In this document: positions 44,727-54,231 of the stretch, in pieces
Numbering within the stretch: the first letter of the stretch is position 1
Layout of the letters: each line of letters begins with the position of its first letter
NCBI RefSeq assembly: GCF_010669125.1
Contig: NZ_CP048630.1
Coordinates: 3,716,001 to 3,780,000, forward strand
Direction of reading: 5' to 3'
Source of the DNA: Ancylobacter pratisalsi
GTDB lineage: Bacteria; Pseudomonadota; Alphaproteobacteria; Rhizobiales; Xanthobacteraceae
DNA: 64,000 nucleotides
Translations under genes and position numbers: made by a program
Notes under the pieces: generated by a model
The model's database searches: none
Told to the model about the DNA's origin: nothing
Seen by the model: only the letters and a program-made list of their open reading frames with translations

Positions 44727-45017
44727 ATGCAACGACGGAAGTTTGGCCGGGAGTTCAAGGTCGAGGCGGTTCGCCTGATCAGGGACCGAGGGGTCAGCGT
44801 GGCACAGTCGGCTCGGGACCTTGATGTCCATGAGAATGTGGTGCGCAAATGGGTGCGGAAGTTTGGCGCCGATCCGGCGCAGGCCTTCCCCGGGCGGGGT
44901 CAGGTGAAGCCGGAGCAGCTTGAGATTGACCGGCTACGGCGCGAGGTGACCAAACTCAAGGCGGAGCGCGACATCCTAAAAAAGGCCGCAGCCTACTTCG
45001 CGAGGGAGGCGACATGA
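44727..45017 (+). CDS. IS3-family OrfA
   Basis: This 96-aa OrfA has a helix-turn-helix (FKVEAVRLIRDRGVSVAQSA) and a C-terminal leucine zipper (EIDRLRREVTKLKAERDILK). It is intact. Its stop overlaps the orfB start (ATGA at 45014), a usual arrangement for this IS group. Confidence 0.9.
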   Translation: MQRRKFGREFKVEAVRLIRDRGVSVAQSARDLDVHENVVRKWVRKFGADPAQAFPGRGQVKPEQLEIDRLRREVTKLKAERDILKKAAAYFAREAT

Positions 45018-45875
45018 GGTTCGCCTTCATCGCGAAGCACCGGGGTATCTGGCCGGTGGCATGGCTGTGCGAAGCGCTGGACGTCTCCCGCTCCGGGTTC
45101 CACGCCTGGCTTGCGCGCCATCCCAGCCAGCGCACTCGGGATGATGAGAAGATCGGCACTCTGGTGCGTGCGAGCTTCGTTGGCTCGGATCGCACCTACG
45201 GCGCTCGTCGCGTATGGCGAGATGTACCGGCGGATGGGGTCGATTGTGGCCTCCATTGCATCGAGCGGCTCATGCGGGCTCAGGCGCTGTGAGCGAGGCC
45301 ACGCCGGCGCACCTTGCCCAAAGATGAGGGCCAGCGCTCGACAATCGCTCCCAACACGCTTGATCGTGAGTTCCATGCAAGGGCGCCCGAACCAGCGGTG
45401 GATCGCCGACTTCACCTACGTATGGACGGCTGAGGGCTGGCTCTACGTGGCAGCGGTCATTGACCTCTTCTCGCGACGCGTCGTCGGCTGGTCGATGAAG
45501 GCCGAGATGACCGCAGCGCTTGTCACCGACGCGCTCGTCATGACGATCTGGCGCCGCGGCAAGCCGGATGCCTTGCTCCACCACTCGGATCAGGGCAGCC
45601 AATACGCGAGCCAGCACCTCCAGGAACTGCTGGCCGAAAACGGCGTCACATGTTCCATGAGCCGATCCGGCAACGTGTGGGACAATGCAGCAATGGAGAG
45701 CTTCTTCTCTTCGCTCAAGACCGAACGGATTAGGGGCAAGGTCTACCGAACCCGTGACGCCGCCCGGGCCGATGTGTTTGATTACATCGAGCGCTTCTAC
45801 AACACGGTTCGCAGGTACTCGACCATCGGCTACGTCAGCCCGGCCGAGTTCGAAATGAAGGTCGAATTAGCCTAA
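45014..45875 (+). pseudogene. IS3-family OrfB, stop codon plus frameshift
   Basis: The first frame reads MRFAFIAKHRGIWPVAWLCE to RLMRAQAL and then a TGA (45290-45292), where relatives have arginine. The same frame continues ARPRRRTLPKDEGQ to EFHARAP, and then the pattern shifts frame near 45385 into NQRWIADFTYVW. From there the DDE core (ADFTYVW, HHSDQGSQY, NAAMESFFSSLK) is intact to the stop at 45875. The transposase is split by both lesions. Confidence 0.85.
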
Positions 45876-45905
45876 CCGGGTGTCCATAGAACCGGCAGCA
45901 GGCCA

Positions 45906-46298
45906 CAGAGCCGCGCAGGCCCGGCGGATCGACACCTGCCACTCGCCACACATCATACCGACGAATTCGCGCTTGCGACCAGGCCTCGGACTTTTTGGCG
46001 GACGATATCCTGCAGCATCTCACGGTCGAGCGAGAGGTCCGCGACGAGCTTCCTCAGCCGACGCATCTCGAGCGGGGCGAGCTCCTCATACTTCTTCTTC
46101 CACTTGAAGTAGCTCGCCTGGCTGATCCCGGCTCGCCGGCGGATATCCGCCACCGGCACGCCATCCGCTCCCTGCTTCAGGATGAGCACCTTCTGCACCT
46201 CTGAAAACTTCGATGCCTTCATCGTCTTCCGCTCCTCTCAGCCAAGGGATTTTGGCGCGGAAAACTCCAGCTTCAAACGGTCCAGTTTTCGGGGATCA
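45906..46298 (-). mobile_element. Left part of another IS3-type element
   Basis: The left terminal repeat (TGATCCCCGAAAACTGGAC on the minus strand, starting at 46298), all of orfA and the first codons of orfB are present (RPGRKREFVGMM, ACAALW). It is cut at 45905 by the neighbouring IS; the rest of orfB does not appear on the other side of that IS. Confidence 0.8.
45953..46222 (-). CDS. IS3-family OrfA (truncated element)
   Basis: This 89-aa OrfA has the helix-turn-helix FSEVQKVLILKQGADGVPVA followed by GISQASYFKWKKKY. It is intact, but its orfB is lost apart from the N-terminus, so it is non-functional as a transposase. Its ATG at 46222 follows GGAG-rich sequence. Confidence 0.85.
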   Translation of the reverse strand: MKASKFSEVQKVLILKQGADGVPVADIRRRAGISQASYFKWKKKYEELAPLEMRRLRKLVADLSLDREMLQDIVRQKVRGLVASANSSV

Positions 46299-46385
46299 GA
46301 TCACTTGCGTGCGGCCATCCGAGCCATCGCTCGAGTCCTTGGGGCATCATGAGGCTCGACGGGCGCTGACACGGCGCGGTCGCTG

Positions 46386-47612
46386 CTACCGCGTTTTCAC
46401 GTGCTCCTGACGAAAGCCAAGGCCGATCAGCCTTCCTGACAGATGGGCGAGGACCGGCCAGCGTGCGATCCAGCGCAAGAAGGCCGGCGGGCCTGTGCGC
46501 GCGGGCGCCTCGCTTGCCGCGCCGTTCACGTCCTCCCGTTTGCGGCGGTCGCGGCGCATCATCAGCTGCAACTTCTGCGTTGCCTTCGTCGGGAAGGAGC
46601 GTCGCGCCTCGACGGCGGCGAGGGCGCGGTCGCTCACATTGCCGTCCCGCAGCGGTCGAGCAAGGAGGTTGGCACAGGCCACGGCGTCCTGAATCGCCAG
46701 GTTCACGCCAAAGCCGCCAATCGGCGACATGGCGTGTGCGGCATCGCCGATGCAGATCAGCCCCGGTCGCCACCAGCGCTTGAGCCGGTCGATCCGAACG
46801 CTGAGCAGATGCAGGTCCCCCCATTCGCGAACTTCATCCATTCGTGCGGCGGGGAGGGGGGAAACGCTGGCGACCGCCTTGCGGAAGGCATCAAGGCCGG
46901 CCGCCTTCACCTCTGCGAAGCCGCCCTTGCGCACGACATAGCCACATTGCCAATAGTCGCCGCGATCGACCATGACGAACCCCTGGCGCGGCCCGCCATG
47001 CCCCATCGTGTAGGGGGGATCATCGGGCTGGTGGGACAGCTTCATCCAGAGGACATCGCTGGGGCTACCGAAGCTCTCCACCTCCAGTCCGGCTTCTCTC
47101 CGAACCACGGAGTGGCGTCCATCTGCTCCGACGACCAGTGCTGCGCGCACCTCGACGTCGCCATTGGGTGTCGTCGCTTTGAGCCCGACAATCCGCCCGG
47201 CGTCTTCCAGGAGGTTGGTGACCTCGGCCTGAATCAGCAGCCGGAAGTTCGGATAGCGGCTCGCTTCGCGCGCCACATAGTCGAGAAACTCCCACTGCGG
47301 CATGAACGCGATGAACCGGCACCGGGTCGGTAGGCGCGAGAAATCGGCGATGGTTATGTCGCGTCCGCCGATCTCGGCATGAAGCTTCGGTGCTTGCGTG
47401 TGTGGAAGGGTGAGCAGACCGTCGAGAAGATCCAGCTCGCGCATGATTTCCAGTGTGGAGGGGTGGATCGTGTCACCCCGGAAATCGCGCAGGAAGTCGC
47501 CATGCTTTTCAAGGACAGTAACGTCCACCCCGGCGCGTGCAAGCAGGAGACCGAGCATGAGGCCGCCCGGTCCGGCGCCGACGACAACGCAACCTGTTTG
47601 AAGGGAATCCAT
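46386..47612 (-). CDS. FAD-dependent monooxygenase
   Basis: This 408-aa flavoprotein of the UbiH/PHBH class hydroxylates an unknown aromatic substrate. Motifs are VVVGAGPGGLMLGLLLARAG (FAD binding), VVGADGRHSVVR (DG motif) and CIGDAAHAMSPIGGFGVNLAI (second FAD motif). The arginine-rich end lacks a thioredoxin-like domain, unlike the hydroxylase at 1-1423. ATG 47612 has no strong Shine-Dalgarno. No regulator or partner lies adjacent; IS debris lies downstream and the C1 genes upstream. Confidence 0.88.
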   Translation of the reverse strand: MDSLQTGCVVVGAGPGGLMLGLLLARAGVDVTVLEKHGDFLRDFRGDTIHPSTLEIMRELDLLDGLLTLPHTQAPKLHAEIGGRDITIADFSRLPTRCRFIAFMPQWEFLDYVAREASRYPNFRLLIQAEVTNLLEDAGRIVGLKATTPNGDVEVRAALVVGADGRHSVVRREAGLEVESFGSPSDVLWMKLSHQPDDPPYTMGHGGPRQGFVMVDRGDYWQCGYVVRKGGFAEVKAAGLDAFRKAVASVSPLPAARMDEVREWGDLHLLSVRIDRLKRWWRPGLICIGDAAHAMSPIGGFGVNLAIQDAVACANLLARPLRDGNVSDRALAAVEARRSFPTKATQKLQLMMRRDRRKREDVNGAASEAPARTGPPAFLRWIARWPVLAHLSGRLIGLGFRQEHVKTR

Positions 47613-48013
47613 ATGCCGATTTTAGCTCATCCCCTGCGATTCATCGAGCCTGCCTCGCCGCGGCTCAAATCCCGGAGCGCTACCGCTCGAGCGAGAAAGC
47701 CCTGCATGTGGTGCCTTCGGCACATGCAGGGGGCGCACGCATCGTGCCTTCCGACAGGTGGGATATTTCGACGCAACCGATCCGTTGGGGCGGAATGTCA
47801 TGAAGATGTTGGCACGCAAGGTGTCGGGCGTGAGAGGATGGTGTCGCGGGCATCGATCGACGGTGCCCGCGACGACATGCTGCTCGCTATGAACGAATGT
47901 CGGGGCTGGACCTTTTTGCGTCTGGCATCATTCTAAGTGAGTGCGGCGAGGTAGGCCGCTCATCAAGCCCCGTCATAAGGGCGCCACGAATGAATTCTGC
48001 CTGGAAGGACGCC
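47613..48013. other. Divergent region with a strong hairpin
   Basis: The main feature is a hairpin at 47700-47731: CCCTGCAT and GTGCC pair with GGCAC and ATGCAGGG around a TTC loop with a 3-base bulge. It has no T-tract. It sits between the divergent monooxygenase and cytochrome c genes, so it is more likely regulatory than a terminator. I see no gene. Confidence 0.45.
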
Positions 48014-48418
48014 ATGAACCGCTTCATCACTGCTGCCGCCCTGCTTGCGCTGGGTACGACCGCTGCTCTCGCTCAGAGCCCCGAGGGTGATCCCGCCAAG
48101 GGCGCCAATGTGTTCAAGAAATGCATGGCCTGCCACGCCGTTGGCGAAGGTGCCAAGAACAAGGTCGGCCCCGAGCTCAACGGCATCGTGGGGCGCAAGA
48201 TGGGCGCGGTGGAAGGCTTCAACTATTCCGACACGTTGAAGGAGCACAACGCCAAGGGCGATGTGTGGACCGCCGAAGTCCTCGACGCCTATCTCACGAA
48301 TCCGCGGAGCTACATGCCCGGCGTCAAGATGGTGTTTGCGGGTCTGCCCAAGGAATCCGACCGGGTCAATCTTATTGCCTACCTGTCGGGCTTCAACGAG
48401 GATGGCACCAAGAAGTAG
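48014..48418 (+). CDS. Periplasmic class I cytochrome c
   Basis: This 134-aa c-type cytochrome has a Sec signal (MNRFITAAALLALGTTAALA), one haem site CMACH (37-41) and the axial methionine probably in SYMPGVKM. It resembles cytochrome c2/cH, which passes electrons from the methanol dehydrogenase cytochrome to the terminal oxidase. ATG 48014 is chosen because the signal peptide begins there with GGA upstream; ATG 47990 is possible. It heads the plus-strand PQQ/methanol gene set, followed after 38 bases by the relay metallohydrolase. Confidence 0.87.
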   Translation: MNRFITAAALLALGTTAALAQSPEGDPAKGANVFKKCMACHAVGEGAKNKVGPELNGIVGRKMGAVEGFNYSDTLKEHNAKGDVWTAEVLDAYLTNPRSYMPGVKMVFAGLPKESDRVNLIAYLSGFNEDGTKK

Positions 48419-48456
48419 CTGTCGCGGGTGCCGCGCGGCTGCGCGCGGAGGCTCTT

Positions 48457-49419
48457 ATGCCGGACGTGCCCGGGCCGGATCGCCGTCGCTTCCTGACCAT
48501 CGCGGCCGCTTTGGCGGCGGGCGGCGGGCCTGTGCTCGCCGCGCCGGTGGCCCATGCCTCTGGCTCAGCCTTGGCACTGGAGGAAGTGGCGGAGGGAATC
48601 CATGTCTTCCGCGCTCCCTATGAACTTCTGGCGCCGTCGAACGGCGGAGCCATCGCCAACATGACACTTATCGTCGGCACCGATGCCGCGGCGGTGGTCG
48701 ACACCGGCAACAGCAAGCTCGCCGGCGAGCGTATGTTCGAGGCGGTTCGGGCGGTGACGGATCGCCCGTTACGTTATGTGATCAACACCCATATGCACCC
48801 CGACCACACGCTGGGAAATGCCGCGTTCGAGGGAGAGGGCGTACGGTTCGTCGGGCACCACAAGATGCCCCGCGCCCTGTCGATGCGCGCCGATACCTAT
48901 CTTGCTCAGGTGGAGCGGGTACTGGGAGAAGCGGCGAGGGGCACGCGGATCGTGCTGCCGGACATTTTGGTCGAGGATCAGCTTACGCTCGATCTTGGCG
49001 GGCGAATCCTTGAGCTCGTGGCGCGCCCGACCGCGCACACCGACAATGACCTGACCATTCGCGACCGCCGCACTGGTACATGGCTGCTCGGCGATCTGCT
49101 CTTTGTCGGTCATGTGCCGACCCTGGATGGAAGCCTGCTGGGCTGGCTCAGGCTGCTTGACGTGCTTACCCAGGAACCTGCGGCGGGTGTTGTTCCCGGG
49201 CATGGACCCGCCCGCGTCGCCTGGCCGCTGGCGGCGGAACCCGAGCGCCGCTACCTGGACGCCCTTCGCGATGACGTCAGGCGACTCATCGCCGCCGGGC
49301 AGCCAATGGGCGACGCGCCGGCCGCTGCCGCTGCTTCCGAAAGCGGCTCGTGGTCGCTGTTCGGCGAGTTCAACGCCCGTAACGCGATTGCGGCCTACCA
49401 CGAACTGGAATGGGAATGA
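48457..49419 (+). CDS. Quinoprotein relay system zinc metallohydrolase
   Basis: This 320-aa exported metallo-beta-lactamase-fold protein has a twin-arginine-like signal (DRRRFLTIAAALAAGGGP) and the metal motif THMHPDHTLGN. Later histidines lie in ARPTAHTDND and in VVPGHGP. This family (SoxH-related, quinoprotein relay system zinc metallohydrolase) occurs beside PQQ alcohol dehydrogenases. Its substrate is not known. ATG 48457 has GGAGG before it. It follows cytochrome c and precedes xoxF. Confidence 0.85.
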   Translation: MPDVPGPDRRRFLTIAAALAAGGGPVLAAPVAHASGSALALEEVAEGIHVFRAPYELLAPSNGGAIANMTLIVGTDAAAVVDTGNSKLAGERMFEAVRAVTDRPLRYVINTHMHPDHTLGNAAFEGEGVRFVGHHKMPRALSMRADTYLAQVERVLGEAARGTRIVLPDILVEDQLTLDLGGRILELVARPTAHTDNDLTIRDRRTGTWLLGDLLFVGHVPTLDGSLLGWLRLLDVLTQEPAAGVVPGHGPARVAWPLAAEPERRYLDALRDDVRRLIAAGQPMGDAPAAAAASESGSWSLFGEFNARNAIAAYHELEWE

Positions 49420-49790
49420 TTTGCTGCACTGCACCGTGAGAATGATGCGGTGCACGTGGGGATATTTGAGTATAGCTATCTGGTATACTGTATATCTTTC
49501 GCAGTTGCAGCAAAATCATAATAAGACATGTTTCTCATAAGAGTTCTTATTGCGCGTTGCTGGAATTCGGATTAGCTTTCTCCTTGTCTTCGGCTTCAAC
49601 GGCTTTCGAAGGTAATTCCTTCGATCCGGTTCGTAGGCCAGCTTGGGGCGGAGGCCCCCGTGAAGATCCGGCTGCTTCTCCCCCAGCCGGTCGTGACACG
49701 CTGCCGAGGACAAAAGCTCAGAACGGCAATAAGCCGCGACGGGTCGACCTATAGGTCGGTCCCGGAGGATCGTTCAGGAGGAGATTAGGC
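49420..49790 (+). promoter_or_regulatory. xoxF upstream region with palindromes
   Basis: No gene is seen. Candidate sites are TGCACCG/CGGTGCA (49430-49454), AGTATA-N9-TATACT (49469-49489) and a perfect 14-base palindrome CGACCTATAGGTCG (49745-49758). A strong Shine-Dalgarno AGGAGGAG (49776-49783) lies seven bases before the xoxF ATG. The length and the symmetric sites suggest regulated transcription, which fits lanthanide control of xox genes, but no regulator is encoded in the window. Confidence 0.5.
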
Positions 49791-51596
49791 ATGCGCAAGG
49801 TTCTGGCAGCAGCATTCGTGACTGCTGCGGCAGCCTATGCTTGGCCCGCCGTGGCCAATGACGGGCTGATGACTATCATGAAAGACCCCGGACAGTGGGG
49901 TATTCAGACCGGTGACTACGCCAATACGCGTTATTCCAAGCTTGACCAGATCAACGCTGGAAACGTCGGCAAGCTCCAGGTGGCGTGGACGTTCTCAACC
50001 GGTGTGCTGCGCGGCCATGAAGGCGGTCCGCTCATCATCGGCGACATGATGTACGTACATACGCCGTTCCCAAACATCGTCTACGCGCTCGACCTCAACA
50101 ATGATGGTCGCATCGTGTGGAAATACGAGCCGAAGCAGGACCCGAACGTCATTCCGGTGATGTGCTGCGATACCGTCAATCGCGGTCTCGCCTATTCTGA
50201 CGGCATGATCTTCCTGCATCAGGCGGACACCACTCTTGTCGCGCTCGACGCCATGACCGGCGAGAAGAAGTGGTCCGTCGTCAATGGCGATCCGAAGAAG
50301 GGCGAGACCAACACCGCGACCGTTCTGCCGGTGAAGGACAAGGTCATCGTCGGTATCTCCGGTGGTGAGTTCGGCGTGCGCTGCCACGTCACCGCTTACG
50401 ACACCAAGACCGGCAAGCAGATGTGGCGCGGTTATTCGATGGGGCCTGACAGCGAACTGCTGGTCGACCCTGAGAAGACCACGGCTCTCGGCAAGCCGAT
50501 CGGCAAGGATTCGTCGCTGAAGACCTGGGAAGGCGATCAGTGGAAGATCGGTGGCGGTTGTACCTGGGGTTGGTATTCCTACGATCCTGAGACCAATCTG
50601 GTCTATTACGGCTCGGGCAACCCCTCGACCTGGAACCCGGCCCAGCGTCCCGGCGACAACAAGTGGTCGATGACCATCTGGGCGCGTGACGCCGACACCG
50701 GCATGGCCAAGTGGGTCTACCAGATGACCCCCCATGACGAGTGGGACTTTGACGGCGTGAACGAGATGATCCTCACGGATCAGCAGTTCGACGGCAAGCC
50801 GCGCAAGCTCCTCACCCATTTCGACCGTAACGGCTTCGGCTACACCTTGGATCGCGTGACCGGCGAGCTTCTTGTCGCCGAGAAGTTCGATCCGGCGGTG
50901 AACTGGGCCACCAAGGTCGACATGGACAAGAACAGCCCGACCTATGGTCGTCCGCTGGTCGTCGCCAAGTACTCGACGCAGGATGGTGGCGAGGACGTGA
51001 ACACCAAGGGCATCTGCCCGGCGGCTCTGGGTACCAAGGACCAGCAGCCGGCGTCGTATTCGCCCAAGACCAACCTGTTCTACGTGCCCACCAACCACGT
51101 CTGCATGGACTACGAGCCGTTCCGCGTCAGCTATACGGCGGGCCAGCCCTATGTCGGTGCGACGCTGTCGATGTTCCCCGCGCCGAACAGCCATGGCGGC
51201 ATGGGCAACTTCATCGCCTGGGACAACACCAAGGGCAAGATCGTCTGGTCGCTGCCTGAGCCGTTCTCGGTGTGGTCTGGTGCACTCGCCACTGCGGGCG
51301 ACGTGGTCTTCTACGGCACCCTCGAGGGCTACCTGAAGGCGGTTGACGCCAAGACGGGCAAGGAACTCTACAAGTTCAAGACCCCGTCGGGCATCATCGG
51401 CAACGTCACCACCTATACGCATGACGGCAAGCAGTACATCGCCATCCTGTCGGGCGTCGGTGGATGGGCGGGTATCGGCCTCGCGGCTGGCCTGACCGAC
51501 CCGAACGCCGGTCTCGGTGCGGTGGGCGGCTATGCGGCTCTGTCGAGCTACACCAACCTGGGTGGTCAGCTCACGGTGTTCGCGCTGCCGAACTGA
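49791..51596 (+). CDS. xoxF: Lanthanide-dependent methanol dehydrogenase XoxF
   Basis: This 601-aa periplasmic PQQ enzyme oxidises methanol to formaldehyde or formate. It has a Sec signal (cleavage near AVA-ND), an eight-bladed propeller with tryptophan docking motifs, and vicinal cysteines C125-C126. PHDEWDFDG (314-322) carries the catalytic D319 and D321; the second aspartate is the extra lanthanide ligand that separates XoxF from calcium-type MxaF, which has alanine there. E193 and N277 are further metal ligands. xoxG and xoxJ follow. There is no mxa set in the window. Confidence 0.95.
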   Translation: MRKVLAAAFVTAAAAYAWPAVANDGLMTIMKDPGQWGIQTGDYANTRYSKLDQINAGNVGKLQVAWTFSTGVLRGHEGGPLIIGDMMYVHTPFPNIVYALDLNNDGRIVWKYEPKQDPNVIPVMCCDTVNRGLAYSDGMIFLHQADTTLVALDAMTGEKKWSVVNGDPKKGETNTATVLPVKDKVIVGISGGEFGVRCHVTAYDTKTGKQMWRGYSMGPDSELLVDPEKTTALGKPIGKDSSLKTWEGDQWKIGGGCTWGWYSYDPETNLVYYGSGNPSTWNPAQRPGDNKWSMTIWARDADTGMAKWVYQMTPHDEWDFDGVNEMILTDQQFDGKPRKLLTHFDRNGFGYTLDRVTGELLVAEKFDPAVNWATKVDMDKNSPTYGRPLVVAKYSTQDGGEDVNTKGICPAALGTKDQQPASYSPKTNLFYVPTNHVCMDYEPFRVSYTAGQPYVGATLSMFPAPNSHGGMGNFIAWDNTKGKIVWSLPEPFSVWSGALATAGDVVFYGTLEGYLKAVDAKTGKELYKFKTPSGIIGNVTTYTHDGKQYIAILSGVGGWAGIGLAAGLTDPNAGLGAVGGYAALSSYTNLGGQLTVFALPN

Positions 51597-51613
51597 GGAC
51601 GTGCCTGGAGGGT

Positions 51614-51636
51614 GCTCCCTGAACGGGAGCGTCTTT
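51614..51636 (+). terminator. Hairpin after xoxF
   Basis: GCTCCC (51614-51619) pairs with GGGAGC (51625-51630), followed by GTCTTT. It lies 17 bases past the xoxF stop and probably ends or reduces transcription before xoxG, as expected if XoxF is needed in excess. Confidence 0.6.
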
Positions 51637-51818
51637 CCGATGCAGTAGGGGGCCTGGCCGCCGGCTTGTCCGGTGCGCCGGGCCCCGCTGTCTCGGGGCA
51701 CTTAAGTTTATGAAATTCTTACAACAATTCCGAGCTTTGGCGCGTTCTGTTGCCATGTGACCGGCTGGTGCCGGCCTAGCCGAACCCCGGCATTCCGGTG
51801 GCCTGAGGAGACTGATCG

Positions 51819-52409
51819 ATGAAGAACCTTGTTCGCGGATGGCGTGCCTCCGGCATTCTGCCGGCATCTGCTGGTGTGTCGGCCCTGGTCCTCGCGGCCA
51901 CTCTCGCGATGCCGATTGCATCCCACGCCGAGGACGCGACCGCGACCGCGCCGGCTGCGGAACCCGTGGTGAAGGAAAAGGATGATCTGGGCAAGTACAC
52001 GCTGCCGGATGGCTCGCCGACTTACAATATCGGCAAGGACGGGACGGTCGACTGGTACACCTACAGCGGATATCGCCGCTACCATGCCGAGTGCCATGTC
52101 TGTCACGGCCCCGATGGCATGGGCTCGTCCTACGCGCCGGCGCTGGCGGAGTCGCTGAAGAGGCTGAGCTACGAGCAGTTCATGGAGATCGTCGTCAACG
52201 GCAAGAAGAACGTCGGCGTCGGAACGGCGGATCAGGTCATGCCCGCCTTCGGCCAGAACAACAATGTCATGTGCTATCTCGATGACATCTACATCTACCT
52301 GAAGGCACGTGCCGACGGTGCTCTTGGTCGTGTCCGGCCGAGCAGCCGTGAGGACAAGCTCAAGGCGTATACCGACAATGAAAACCAGTGCTTCGGACGA
52401 CCGAGCTGA
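51819..52409 (+). CDS. xoxG: XoxG: cytochrome c electron acceptor of XoxF
   Basis: This 196-aa c-type cytochrome (cL-like, methanol-metabolism-related family) accepts electrons from XoxF. It has a long N-terminal signal region (to about ASHAED), haem site CHVCHG (92-97) and a likely axial methionine in QVMPAFGQ, plus two further cysteines (MCYL and QCFG) as in the four-cysteine family. It lies 222 bases after xoxF, beyond the hairpin. xoxJ follows 10 bases after its stop. Confidence 0.9.
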   Translation: MKNLVRGWRASGILPASAGVSALVLAATLAMPIASHAEDATATAPAAEPVVKEKDDLGKYTLPDGSPTYNIGKDGTVDWYTYSGYRRYHAECHVCHGPDGMGSSYAPALAESLKRLSYEQFMEIVVNGKKNVGVGTADQVMPAFGQNNNVMCYLDDIYIYLKARADGALGRVRPSSREDKLKAYTDNENQCFGRPS

Positions 52410-52419
52410 GGGCGCGGCG

Positions 52420-53271
52420 ATGTTCGCGCACGCCCCATCGCGGTGGGGCTTCCCGGTGGTGGCGGGTCTGATCGTCGCCTCACTTGGGTTCGCCGTGCCG
52501 GTACAGGCTCAGGTGTCGGATCTCGTGGACCGCTCGACGCTGCGCGTCTGCGCGGATCCAGCGAACATGCCCTTCACCAATGAGGAGGGGGCAGGCTTCG
52601 AGAACAAGATCGCCGAGCTGCTGGCCAGCAAGCTTGGTCTGACGCTCGACTACACCTGGTTTCCTCAGGCCACCGGCTTCTACCGGATGACGCTGGCGTC
52701 GAAGCGCTGCGATGTGGTGATGGGCTATGTGGCGGGTGGCGATCCGGTGCTCAACACCAACCCCTATTATCGCTCAGCCTGGGTCTTGGTGACGAAGAAG
52801 GATGGCGACCTCGCGGGAGTCGACACGCTGGAGGATCCGCGGCTCAAGGGCCGGCATATCGGTGTCATTGCCGGTACGCCGCCTGCGGATCTGCTGGCCC
52901 GAAACGGGTTGATGGCCGGCGCACGGCCTTATTCCTTCATGGTCGATCGGCGTTTCGACAGTCCTGCGGAGACGATGATCTCCGACATCGATGACGGCAC
53001 GATCGACGCCGGCATCCTGTGGGGACCGATCGGGGGCTATTTCGCCAAAGCGTCCGACGTGCCGTTGGTCGTGGTTCCGTTGGTGAAAGAGAAGGGCGAC
53101 CCCTCGCTGATCTATCGAATTACCTTCGGAATCAGGCCCGGTGAGCTGAACTGGAAGCACCAGCTCAACGGTTTCATCACCGAGGAGCAGGAGGCCATCA
53201 ACCGCATTCTCGCGGAATACGGCGTTCCGCTGCTCGATTCCCAGAACCGACCGATCGAGCCAGCACCTTAA
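52420..53271 (+). CDS. xoxJ: XoxJ: periplasmic binding protein of the methanol dehydrogenase system
   Basis: This 283-aa secreted protein (signal VVAGLIVASLGFAVPVQAQ) is related to amino-acid ABC binding proteins and to MxaJ. The ligand fold begins TLRVCADPANMPFTNEEGAG. XoxJ/MxaJ proteins are thought to help activate or mature the dehydrogenase, not to transport. ATG 52420 is chosen, with GAGGG upstream, because the signal peptide begins there; the earlier in-frame ATG 52378 lies inside xoxG. It is followed after 26 bases by the CXXCW gene. Confidence 0.9.
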   Translation: MFAHAPSRWGFPVVAGLIVASLGFAVPVQAQVSDLVDRSTLRVCADPANMPFTNEEGAGFENKIAELLASKLGLTLDYTWFPQATGFYRMTLASKRCDVVMGYVAGGDPVLNTNPYYRSAWVLVTKKDGDLAGVDTLEDPRLKGRHIGVIAGTPPADLLARNGLMAGARPYSFMVDRRFDSPAETMISDIDDGTIDAGILWGPIGGYFAKASDVPLVVVPLVKEKGDPSLIYRITFGIRPGELNWKHQLNGFITEEQEAINRILAEYGVPLLDSQNRPIEPAP

Positions 53272-53297
53272 GTGAGGGTGGTGGCGGGAGAGGCAGC

Positions 53298-53888
53298 ATG
53301 AGTCCGCACCACGAACCGCCACTGACGCGCCTCGCCTGGATCGGAATGGCGGGCCTCGCACTGGTCCTGGTCGCCATGTCGCCCGTCGCCGGCCAAGTGG
53401 CGGCGAATGTCGCGGTGCCCGAGCCCGACGGCTACCGGATGGAGAATTACCGCGCTCCCACGCCGGCAAGCCTGCGGGGCGCGCAGGTTGTCGATACGGC
53501 GCAGGCCCATCGCCTGTGGAATGACAAGGCGGCCGTCTTCGTCGATGTGATGCCTCGCGACGTGAAGCCGCCCAATCTGCCGGCTGGCACGATCTGGCGT
53601 GACAAGAAGCGCGAGGACGTGCCGGGCAGCGTCTGGCTTCCAAATGTCGGCTACGGCGTTCTGAACGCCGAGATGGATAGTTATTTCCGGCGCGGCCTCG
53701 CGGGCATCACCGAGGGCCGAAAAGATGCGCCTCTGGTGTTCTACTGCAAGACCGATTGCTGGATGAGCTGGAACGCCGCCAAGCGGGCGATGGAATACGG
53801 CTACGCCAACATCACCTGGTATCCTGGCGGCAGCGACGGTTGGGCGGAAGCCGGGTTACCGCTGGAAGTGGCCAAACCCGTCGAGTGA
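53298..53888 (+). CDS. PQQ-associated CXXCW rhodanese-like protein
   Basis: This 196-aa protein has a membrane or signal helix (LAWIGMAGLALVLVAMSPVA) and a periplasmic rhodanese-like domain. YCKTDCWMSWNAAKRAM carries the CxxCW motif that defines the PQQ-dependent catabolism-associated family. It probably acts in thiol or sulfur handling for the quinoprotein system; the reaction is not known. It ends the plus-strand xox cluster, converging on the lut-like operon. Confidence 0.88.
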   Translation: MSPHHEPPLTRLAWIGMAGLALVLVAMSPVAGQVAANVAVPEPDGYRMENYRAPTPASLRGAQVVDTAQAHRLWNDKAAVFVDVMPRDVKPPNLPAGTIWRDKKREDVPGSVWLPNVGYGVLNAEMDSYFRRGLAGITEGRKDAPLVFYCKTDCWMSWNAAKRAMEYGYANITWYPGGSDGWAEAGLPLEVAKPVE

Positions 53889-54231
53889 GAATGCCCGTCC
53901 ATTTCGTGCCCTGATCGTCTGCGGGAGATGCGGTGAGCGGGCCAAGCGCCTCACTGAACACCTGACCAAGCGGATCTCTCTCACACTTGTGGATTTGGGA
54001 GCGGCTGGCTTTTCGGCCATCCCGGTGCCGGAACCGGTTCCATGTCGGTCGGCTCCCTGCGTACAGGCTCCCGATCGCGCTACGTCCCGCCCGCGTGGCG
54101 TCCGCGATTCTCGCCAGGGCGAGTTGTCGAGACGTCGGTGTTTGTCATGGCGAGCGGGGAGTCCTCGCTTGCCACGGGCCTCTATCGCCAACCGGCACGG
54201 CGGATGCCGGCGAACCCCCGCCGCCGCTGCC
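53889..54231. other. Convergent gap between the xox cluster and the lut-like operon
   Basis: I see no gene. GC-rich inverted repeats occur near 54195-54230 (minus strand CGGCGGGGGTTCGCCGG), but without a T-tract. Confidence 0.4.

Larger units (their letters stand above)
44665..45905 (+). mobile_element. IS3-family element, 1241 bp, inactivated
   Basis: Terminal inverted repeats TGGCCTGCTGCCGGTT (44665) and its complement ending at 45905 enclose overlapping orfA and orfB. No target duplication is evident. It sits against, and probably inside, the orfB of another IS3-type element (45906-46298). OrfB carries a stop and a frameshift, so the copy is dead. Confidence 0.85.

Noticed and set aside
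49995..51701. 568-codon minus-strand open frame
   Set aside because: It is the reverse of xoxF; only XoxF has family motifs and a ribosome binding site.
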